A DNA stretch of 64,000 nt from Paenibacillus_AA sp045062745. Lineage in GTDB: Bacteria; Bacillota; Bacilli; Paenibacillales; NBRC-103111. Positions 43,788 to 51,248 of the stretch are shown here, piece after piece. A program made the translations under genes and the position numbers. The stretch is taken from the NCBI RefSeq assembly GCF_045062745.1, contig NZ_JBJGED010000022.1, positions 1 to 64,000 of the forward strand. Reading direction: 5' to 3'. Below the pieces are notes generated by a model, which saw only the letters and a program-made list of their open reading frames with translations, had not been told where the DNA came from and did no database searches. Each line of letters begins with the position of its first letter. Position 1 is the stretch's first letter.

Positions 43788-43857
43788 AGTGCGAATGTTT
43801 CCCTTGATTGTTGCGGTACTCAACCGTAATAATAAAAACACATAAGGAGAGGTCAGC

Positions 43858-45447
43858 ATGCAACGCAAAAAAGCAATGTTCTCCGTCCTGACGGCCGTGC
43901 TGGGATTCGGCACGATTCTGTCAGGCTGCAGCGGTAAAAATGAACCCGCGTCGGGGGCTTCCCCCACAGCCTCAGCGACCGCCACACCGAAATTCGAGAA
44001 GAAGCTGAAAATTACGATGTTCAATCAAGGCACCTTCAACGCAGCGGCTCCCGTGCCGCCCCGCGAGGAAGACGTTCAGCGCCAGATGCTGGAGAAAGCC
44101 GTGAATATCGATCTGGACATGATCATCCCGCAAGCGGGGCAAGCGACGACCAAGCTCAACACGCTCATTGCCGGCGGAGACATTCCCGATCTGATTTTCA
44201 TGAAGAGCCGGGCGGATCTCGCGCAATATTACGACCAGGGTATTATCACCGATCTTACCCCTTATCTGGACCAATTTCCTGAGCTCAAGAAACGCTTCAG
44301 CAAGGATTCGTGGGATGCGATGAACTATAACGGGAAGACGATCGGCGTTCCGGGCTATGACAACGTAAACGGGATCGTCGGCAGCCTCTACATTCGCAAC
44401 GATTGGCTGAAGAAGCTGAATTTGAAAGTGCCGACGACCCCCGACGAGCTGTTCGAGGTGATGAAGGCCTTTACGGAAAAAGATCCGGACGGGAACGGCA
44501 AAAACGATACGTACGGCTTTATCGGCGGCATGAACAAGGAAGGAAACCTGCAAACGTACGGCTTCGACACCTTGATGTGGATGTTCGGCGTCAACCCGCC
44601 TTCGGCAATCGAGGTGAAAGACAATAAGCCGGTATTCCTGTTCACGGATCCGAAGATGAAAGAGGCGCTCGCGTACATTAACAAAATGATGCAGGCTAAT
44701 GTTGTGGATCCCGACTGGGTCACGATGAACACGCCGGATCTGCTCGACCAGAAGTTTTTTAAGGGGAAGGTCGGCTTCATGGTCCGCGATGCCCGCAGGC
44801 TAGAGCCTTCCGACCAGCAGAAGATGAAGGAAGTCGGTGGAGAGGTGCCGGATTGGATCATCATTCCGCCGATGAAAGGGCCTTACGGCGATCAAATCCT
44901 GGAGAGAAAGACGTTCCAGGGCAATTCTTGGGCCATCTCCAAGAAGGCGGACAAAGAAAAGGTGCTCCGGGCCTTGGCTATGCTGGAATATTGGTTTACG
45001 GACAAAGAAGCGTACCCTTATTTCGCCTACGGGTTGAAGGGAATTCACTGGGATATGGTGGACGGCAAGCCCAAAAACAAAACCCCGGATTTGTCGAAGG
45101 AAATCAAGGATAAATATAACTGGGTAGACCACTATAAAGCGAATCGCCGGGGAGATGACGCCGAATATTTCAGCTTTAAAAATCCGAATGTGGCGGAAGC
45201 GTTCACGAATAACCAGAAATATGTAGCGCCTACGCTGCCCGGTAATTTCCTGACTCCGGATCCGAGCGATACGCTGGCTGCCGACCGCATTCGCTTCATC
45301 AACGAAAGCCTGGTCAAATTTATGAGCGGTAAAGATCCACTTTCCAATTGGGATAATTTCCTCAAGACGCTCGACTCCAAGTTTGACATGCAGAAATATA
45401 AGGACACGGCAACGAAGCAGCTGAAGGACGCAGGATTAATCAAATAA
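43858..45447 (+). CDS. lplA: Extracellular solute-binding lipoprotein (LplA-type, oligosaccharide)
   Basis: 529 aa. Signal peptide with lipobox LSGCSG (Cys 24), then a Ser/Ala/Thr/Pro linker and a large family 1 solute-binding fold. YIRNDWLKKLNLKVPTTPDE near residue 178 and DPDGNGKNDTYGF (calcium-loop-like) near residue 205 are characteristic of LplA/YtcQ proteins. It captures an oligosaccharide at the membrane face and delivers it to the LplB/LplC pair. AAGGAGAGG precedes the ATG. A terminator follows, separating it from the sensor gene. Confidence 0.95.
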   Translation: MQRKKAMFSVLTAVLGFGTILSGCSGKNEPASGASPTASATATPKFEKKLKITMFNQGTFNAAAPVPPREEDVQRQMLEKAVNIDLDMIIPQAGQATTKLNTLIAGGDIPDLIFMKSRADLAQYYDQGIITDLTPYLDQFPELKKRFSKDSWDAMNYNGKTIGVPGYDNVNGIVGSLYIRNDWLKKLNLKVPTTPDELFEVMKAFTEKDPDGNGKNDTYGFIGGMNKEGNLQTYGFDTLMWMFGVNPPSAIEVKDNKPVFLFTDPKMKEALAYINKMMQANVVDPDWVTMNTPDLLDQKFFKGKVGFMVRDARRLEPSDQQKMKEVGGEVPDWIIIPPMKGPYGDQILERKTFQGNSWAISKKADKEKVLRALAMLEYWFTDKEAYPYFAYGLKGIHWDMVDGKPKNKTPDLSKEIKDKYNWVDHYKANRRGDDAEYFSFKNPNVAEAFTNNQKYVAPTLPGNFLTPDPSDTLAADRIRFINESLVKFMSGKDPLSNWDNFLKTLDSKFDMQKYKDTATKQLKDAGLIK

Positions 45448-45453
45448 AGGCCG

Positions 45454-45483
45454 GAGAGGGGCAAGTTATTGTCCCTCTCTTTT
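45454..45483 (+). terminator. Intra-locus terminator between binding protein and sensor kinase genes
   Basis: GAGAGGGGCAA, GTTA loop, TTGTCCCTCTC, then TTTTGT. It lies 50 nt upstream of the kinase start, so the kinase and regulator are either read through at low level or have their own weak promoter. Confidence 0.88.
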
Positions 45484-45534
45484 GTCGCACTATGGTATCG
45501 TTTGGGTATACGGAATATAAGGGAAGATGAAACG

Positions 45535-47307
45535 ATGCTAAGAAATGTCAGCCTGCCCGTCAAATTGTTCCTCATATGCTTCGCGTTCGTGTTGAGCTGC
45601 ATCGTGCTGATCAGCCAGCTTTCCTACCGCTTTATTCAAAAAGAGATCCGGGCGAACGACACTTATTACACAACTCAGATTTTGGATAAAGTCGATCAGT
45701 ATTTGTCGGTCAATTTCTCCTCGTTCCAGACGATTCTGTTCTCGGCTGAAACATCGGTGCGGGCGAATCTCGACAATCCGGACGTGATCAAAACGCAGCT
45801 GAGAGAGCTGTATACGCTGAACAGCAGCTATGTAAGCAACGTTTACCTGATCAAAAGCGACATGTCGATTGTCGGCGGCAGCGTGCCGACCCGGATTTTC
45901 GACGAGCCGCAGCCGGAACGGCAGCCGCTGTTCGATGCGGCGGCGAAAGCCCGGCTGACAACCTTCGTCAGCGAGCCGTACAAATCGCGCTATTCCGGCT
46001 GGACGGTGACGATGGTCCGCTATTTGACCAATTCCCCGACTCCGGCCGCGATTGCGGTGGATTTGGACCTTCATTCGATTGAGGATGCCTTGTTCAAAAT
46101 CAACAGGGATGAGCAAATGAACCTGGCCTTGATCACCTCCGCAGGCAGCATTGTTGCCGGCTTTACCGATACGCACGGTTATCCGGATGTGGAGAACCGT
46201 TCGTTTTCTATTGGCACCACGAGGGCAGAGCAAATAATTAAAGCAAGCGGGGCGAGCCTTAAACTTCAGACTTCGGCTGGAAAGCTGGTCACCGTTCTCA
46301 ATCGTCCCACGGGAAAATTCAATTGGTTCATCGTCTCCATCAACGACGAATCGCGCTTGAATACCGCCTTGAAAAGGCTGGAAACTTACTATCTGGTTCT
46401 TTTGCTAGCAGGGCTGCTGCTCAGCTCGCTCATCTCCTACCTGATAGCCAAGTATATACGCAAGCCGCTCTACTACCTTAAAACAAAAATGAACCTTGTC
46501 GAGCAGGGCGATCTCGGCATTAAGATATCCATCAACCGCACCGACGAATTTGGCGATCTGTCCAGAGCGTTCGACCGGATGCTGCGGCAGATCGTCGAGC
46601 TGATCCGGCGTCTCGAAATCAATAGCGAGCTGCAGCGGAAGCTGGAAATTCAAGTGCTGCAATCGCAAATCAATCCGCATTTTCTGTACAATACGCTCGG
46701 CTCTATAAGCAATGTGATCCGCCTGGGCCAGCTGGAAAAGGTCGACGTCGTCATTTATTCGCTCATTTCCTTATTGGAATACGGCATATCGGACGCCTCG
46801 GAGCAAGTTGCGCTGCGACAGGAGCTGGACAACGTAGCGGATTACCTTGCGATACAAAATATCCGATATAACCGGCACTTCGAGCTGGTGAAGCGGATCG
46901 AGGACGGATTGCTGGATTTTCCCGTATTTCGCATGCTGCTGCAGCCGTTGGTGGAGAACAGCTTGTTTCACGGCTATAACGGAGGACAAATTGAGGGCCC
47001 CATCATGATTCATGCGTTCAGGGAAGGTCCCTTCGTTATTGTGGAGGTCATCGATCAAGGCGAAGGAATCGACGACGACCGGATCGGGCAGCTCCTGCAT
47101 GCGGACCCGAAGCCGTCGGAGGGCGGAAGGCCGCGAATCGGCTTGAACAATATTCATGGGCGGATCCGGCTTCATTACGGGGAACAATACGGCTTGCAAA
47201 TCCTCAGTGTTCCGAAGCGGGAAACGCGAATCCGCGCCTTATTCCCGGCAAGTTCTATAAAGGAGATTCACAGCAATGAGAACCTACACATGCTTCATCG
47301 TGGATGA
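45535..47307 (+). CDS. Sensor histidine kinase, YesM family
   Basis: 590 aa from ATG 45535. Transmembrane segments at about 12-32 and 283-303 flank an extracellular sensing domain (about 250 aa). HAMP about 305-355, then a His-kinase domain (PF06580 type) with phosphoacceptor His 382 in QINPHFLYNTLGSISNV, and an ATP-binding domain with QPLVENSLFHGY (N box) and DQGEGIDDDRIG. It presumably senses the oligosaccharide or the loaded binding protein and phosphorylates the adjacent regulator. Its 3' end overlaps the regulator by 32 nt. Confidence 0.94.
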   Translation: MLRNVSLPVKLFLICFAFVLSCIVLISQLSYRFIQKEIRANDTYYTTQILDKVDQYLSVNFSSFQTILFSAETSVRANLDNPDVIKTQLRELYTLNSSYVSNVYLIKSDMSIVGGSVPTRIFDEPQPERQPLFDAAAKARLTTFVSEPYKSRYSGWTVTMVRYLTNSPTPAAIAVDLDLHSIEDALFKINRDEQMNLALITSAGSIVAGFTDTHGYPDVENRSFSIGTTRAEQIIKASGASLKLQTSAGKLVTVLNRPTGKFNWFIVSINDESRLNTALKRLETYYLVLLLAGLLLSSLISYLIAKYIRKPLYYLKTKMNLVEQGDLGIKISINRTDEFGDLSRAFDRMLRQIVELIRRLEINSELQRKLEIQVLQSQINPHFLYNTLGSISNVIRLGQLEKVDVVIYSLISLLEYGISDASEQVALRQELDNVADYLAIQNIRYNRHFELVKRIEDGLLDFPVFRMLLQPLVENSLFHGYNGGQIEGPIMIHAFREGPFVIVEVIDQGEGIDDDRIGQLLHADPKPSEGGRPRIGLNNIHGRIRLHYGEQYGLQILSVPKRETRIRALFPASSIKEIHSNENLHMLHRG

Positions 47308-48886
47308 CGAAGATTTGATCGTGCAAAGATTGGAGCTGTTTTTCCAAGAGCTGGCGGGCGTGGATCTACGGTTCCGCTTGGTCGGCAAAGCATACGGCGG
47401 CATAACAGGCGCGGAGGAAGCGCTGCAGCTGAAGCCGGACATCGTCATCTCCGACATCGTCATGCCGAAGCTGGACGGAATTACCATGATCGAGCGGCTG
47501 AAGCCTGCGCTCCCGAATACCCAATTCATCCTGCTCACGGCATATTCTTCGTTCGAGTATGCGCAGCGGGCGATCGGCGTGAGCGTCTTGGATTATATCG
47601 TTAAAGTTCCTCTAAAGGAAGAAGCCGTAAGGCGGGCTTTGGATAAAGCGGCCGGTGTATTGGATGAAATCAGAAGCAAGGACGAAGAAATTCATTCCTT
47701 GCACGCCTCCGTTCTGGAAAATAAGCACCGGGTGCGCAAGCAGTTGTTCGGCGAATTGATCCGGGGCGAAATTCCTTCCCGCCTTGCGCCGGATTTTGCA
47801 AATCGGCAGCAGGTACGTTTTTTTGACCAGTTCTATTGTTGCTTCATCGTCGAAATGAACCATTACGGAAGCTTTCGAAGCGAGTATTCGGCGGCCGACC
47901 AAAGCATCCTGAAATACGCCATGACCAACGTCATCGAAGAGACGGTGATGAATTTCGGAACGGGTGCGGCTTCCGATTTGTACGACAATCGGTTTATTGG
48001 TTTTATTTCTTGGGAGAAAAGCCGAAGCGACATGGACACGGAGCAAGCATGTCAAACGCTCGGCCGCCAGCTTGTGAGCCATCTGAGCCGCTATCTGAAT
48101 CAGCCGGTATCCGTCGCGTTCGGCGGGCCGCACCGGGGGTGGGAATCGATCCGGCAGTCGTATGGGGAAGCCGTGGCGGCGTGCGACGATTTTTATTATC
48201 TGGAGGACCATGCGGTTCAAACCGCGCTTCACCGATTCCGATATAATCACGACGGCAAGGCCGAGCTTCAGCGGAAGCTGGAGGAGCTGACCCGGCGGGT
48301 TGACGGGGAGACGGCGAAGGATGAGCTTGAAAAGCAACTCGTTTCGCTGCAACGATTTATCACGGATAACAAAATTCATAAGTCCGTCATGGCGCCGTTG
48401 CTTCGGGATTTTTGCCGGGATATCGCGATGAAGCTCAAAGCCGGGACCGACCAGCCTGACGCGGAGCAGTTCCCGCTTCAATTCGTGACCGTCAGGGAGC
48501 AGCTGCGGTATATTCGCGATTTAGCCATTGCCTGTTCACAGGACGGCAGTTCGCACTACCGGACGGAAATCATTAGGGCTAAACGATTTATCGAGCAAAA
48601 TCTGAAGCAGCGTCTCACGCTGCAGGCGATCGCCGAGCACGTCAATTTAGCCCCGTCTTACTTCAGCAGCCTGTTTAAGAAAACGATGAATGAAGGTGTC
48701 GTCGATTACATCAACCGGCGGAAAATCGAGTTGGCGCTTGAGCTGTTGAAGGTCCGGGATTATTCGAATTTGGAATTGTGCGAGGAGGTTGGCGTCGTAA
48801 ACGAAGGGTATTTCTGCAAATTGTTCAGACAATATACGGAAACCACTCCGAAGCAATACAGAAAAAAGTTGTACGGGAACAAATAA
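47276..48886 (+). CDS. Response regulator, YesN family (receiver plus AraC-type HTH)
   Basis: 536 aa. Receiver domain at residues 1-120 with acidic pocket VDDED and phosphoacceptor Asp 60 (VISDIVMPKLDG). A long central region follows (130-420). The C-terminal AraC-type DNA-binding domain (about 430-533) has QRLTLQAIAEHVNLAPSYFS and VNEGYFCKLFRQYTETTPKQ. It overlaps the kinase gene by 32 nt in another frame, so translation is coupled. It probably activates the transporter and lyase genes; no operator could be named. Confidence 0.94.
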   Translation: MRTYTCFIVDDEDLIVQRLELFFQELAGVDLRFRLVGKAYGGITGAEEALQLKPDIVISDIVMPKLDGITMIERLKPALPNTQFILLTAYSSFEYAQRAIGVSVLDYIVKVPLKEEAVRRALDKAAGVLDEIRSKDEEIHSLHASVLENKHRVRKQLFGELIRGEIPSRLAPDFANRQQVRFFDQFYCCFIVEMNHYGSFRSEYSAADQSILKYAMTNVIEETVMNFGTGAASDLYDNRFIGFISWEKSRSDMDTEQACQTLGRQLVSHLSRYLNQPVSVAFGGPHRGWESIRQSYGEAVAACDDFYYLEDHAVQTALHRFRYNHDGKAELQRKLEELTRRVDGETAKDELEKQLVSLQRFITDNKIHKSVMAPLLRDFCRDIAMKLKAGTDQPDAEQFPLQFVTVREQLRYIRDLAIACSQDGSSHYRTEIIRAKRFIEQNLKQRLTLQAIAEHVNLAPSYFSSLFKKTMNEGVVDYINRRKIELALELLKVRDYSNLELCEEVGVVNEGYFCKLFRQYTETTPKQYRKKLYGNK

Positions 48887-48995
48887 GGCAGTCGGGCGAT
48901 CGCAATATCGTATGAATTTTTCTCGAAATCCTGTAAAAAAAGAAGATGGCGGACAACTACCATGATAAGTGTATCTTACCGTGGAGGTTAGTCTA

Positions 48996-51215
48996 ATGGA
49001 GCTAATAAATGCAGATGTCACGGTTGTCGGCGGAGGGATAGCCGGGGTATGCGCCGCAATCGCCGCCGCGCGGCATGGCCTGACCGTATCGCTGATCAAT
49101 GACCGGCCGGTGCTCGGGGGGAACGCCAGCAGCGAAGTCAGAGTCCATATAAACGGATCGGCGTATTTGGGCAACAGCCCGTCTTATTACGCCCGAGAGG
49201 GCGGGTTGGTGGACGAGCTGAAGCTGAAGATTTTTCACTATAATCCGTTATACAACAAAAAGCTTATGCTCTCGATTTCGGACACGGTATTGCTGGATAT
49301 GGTCTACGGCGAGCCGAACATTTCCCTGTTTTTGAATACGTGCGTGCATGATGCAGGTGCGGAGAACGGGCCGATTCAGTGGGTGGAAGGACTGCAGCTG
49401 GCTTCCGAGCGCAAATTCCGTTTTGCGAGCCGGTATTTTATCGATTGCTCCGGCGATGGGATTGTCGGCTATCTTGCAGGCGCTCACTTCAGACGGGGAA
49501 GAGAAGCCAAGCACGAGTATCATGAAGAGCTGGCCCCGGAAACGGCGGATCATTACACGATGGGAGACACGATCCTTTTTCAAACCCGAGATGTGGGGAC
49601 CCCTGTGCCGTTCCGAAGACCCGAATTTGCGTACGATATCACAAAGCTGAGCTTTTTCGAAAGCCTTCGGAAGGGCTTGAATCATCGCGTTTTTCCCCGC
49701 AAGGTCAGTGGTCTCGGCGGTTTGTGGTGGCTGGAATACGGCGGGCATTTGGACATCATCCACAATAACGAGGATATCGCTTTGGAGCTGCGCAAATTGG
49801 TGTATGGCATCTGGGACTATATTAAAAACAGCGGTGAATTCGACAACGTGGACAATCTGATTCTGGATTACGTATGCCCGATTCCGGGGAAGCGGGAATC
49901 CAGACGATTTATCGGACCACACATGCTGTCTCAGAACGACTTGACGGATAAGCCCCATTTTGAAGATGCGGTGGCTGTCGGGGGGTGGGCGATGGACCTG
50001 CACGCGAACAAGGGTATCTATGACGAAGGGCCGGCTACAGCCTGGAATTTCGTTCCCGGTCTGTACAACATCCCTTTCCGGAGCTTGTACTCCAGCAATG
50101 TTCCCAATCTGATGATGGCGGGCCGAAACATAAGCGCCACCCATGTGGCGTTCGGTTCGACAAGGGTCATGGCCACGTGCGGTTGCATGGGTCAGGCGGT
50201 TGGAACGGCAGCCTCTCTATGTGTCAAATACAGCGAGGATCCTTCCGATGTCTACAAGAACCGGATGGGAGAGCTGCAGTCGAGGCTTCTCAAGGATGGG
50301 CAAACGATCGTCGGCCTTAAGGAAGAGCTGGATCCCTATTTCGCGGACGGATTAAGCATTCGGGCCTCTTCTGAGCGAAGCTATTGCAACGACACTCCGG
50401 AGGAGAGAATTCCGCTGGATCAAGCGCTTTGCCTGGCGCTGCCGGTCGCCACAGGCTTTGCAGACCGCGTTCGGATCAAAATCAGGAACGGATCCCTGCA
50501 GACAGAAGCTTTGTGCGTGAAACTGTTCGGAGGCAAACGGAAGGAAACGTATATTCCCGACGTCGAGATCGGCAGCTTCGCCATCGATATTGCGGCAGGC
50601 TTTGACGATTGGGTAACGGTAGAGCTACGCTGCAAAACAGCCGACGACGATAAGCTATACATTGTGCTGGAAGGAAGCGCGGATTTGGCGGCATACTGCA
50701 ATGACGAGCGTCTGACGGGCGCGGTCAGCTTCCATTACCGGCCGGAGGAGCCGGCCAAGCTGAAGAAGCTGAACAAAAGCATTTGCTTCAAGGACTTGCA
50801 GCCCGCTCAACCAATGTATGTTCCCGGCAATGTGGTGAACGGCTATTCCAGACCTTACGGACTTCCTAACCTATGGATATCCGATCGGACGGAAGGTAGG
50901 GAGTGGCTGGAATTTGCCTTTGGAGCTCCCAAAGATGTGGAGGAAATCCACCTCGCTTTCCATGCGAGGCTTGAGCTGGAGCATTTCGACGATCCGATTG
51001 AAACGTTGGTCAAGGATTACGATGTCATTCTGACTCATGAGGACGGACGCCAGACGAGAATGGAAGCGAAAGGCAATTATTTGTCCCTCAATAAGATTAG
51101 GGCCAATGCGAAGGGCGTCGTCCGCATCCGACTGGAATTCGGCGCTACGTACGGATCGCCCTATTATGAAGTTTTTGCTGTAAAACTGTATGCTCCGGCG
51201 CGGTCCGACAACTGA
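48996..51215 (+). CDS. FAD-dependent oxidoreductase (PF12831-type) of the polysaccharide locus
   Basis: 739 aa from ATG 48996 (GGAGG 9 nt upstream). N-terminal dinucleotide fold VTVVGGGIAGVCAAIAAARH at residues 8-27, a second FAD contact RYFIDCSGDGIVGYLAGAHF near residue 148, and C-terminal flavin segments MMAGRNISATHVAFGSTRVM near residue 373. Residues 480-739 are a beta-rich extension. No signal peptide, so cytoplasmic. Proteins of this family are frequent in polysaccharide loci and may oxidise a sugar or uronate product; the substrate is unknown. Last gene of the locus. Confidence 0.85.
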   Translation: MELINADVTVVGGGIAGVCAAIAAARHGLTVSLINDRPVLGGNASSEVRVHINGSAYLGNSPSYYAREGGLVDELKLKIFHYNPLYNKKLMLSISDTVLLDMVYGEPNISLFLNTCVHDAGAENGPIQWVEGLQLASERKFRFASRYFIDCSGDGIVGYLAGAHFRRGREAKHEYHEELAPETADHYTMGDTILFQTRDVGTPVPFRRPEFAYDITKLSFFESLRKGLNHRVFPRKVSGLGGLWWLEYGGHLDIIHNNEDIALELRKLVYGIWDYIKNSGEFDNVDNLILDYVCPIPGKRESRRFIGPHMLSQNDLTDKPHFEDAVAVGGWAMDLHANKGIYDEGPATAWNFVPGLYNIPFRSLYSSNVPNLMMAGRNISATHVAFGSTRVMATCGCMGQAVGTAASLCVKYSEDPSDVYKNRMGELQSRLLKDGQTIVGLKEELDPYFADGLSIRASSERSYCNDTPEERIPLDQALCLALPVATGFADRVRIKIRNGSLQTEALCVKLFGGKRKETYIPDVEIGSFAIDIAAGFDDWVTVELRCKTADDDKLYIVLEGSADLAAYCNDERLTGAVSFHYRPEEPAKLKKLNKSICFKDLQPAQPMYVPGNVVNGYSRPYGLPNLWISDRTEGREWLEFAFGAPKDVEEIHLAFHARLELEHFDDPIETLVKDYDVILTHEDGRQTRMEAKGNYLSLNKIRANAKGVVRIRLEFGATYGSPYYEVFAVKLYAPARSDN

Positions 51216-51248
51216 TCAGGAAGGCCCCCTTCTGCCTGCACGCCACCG

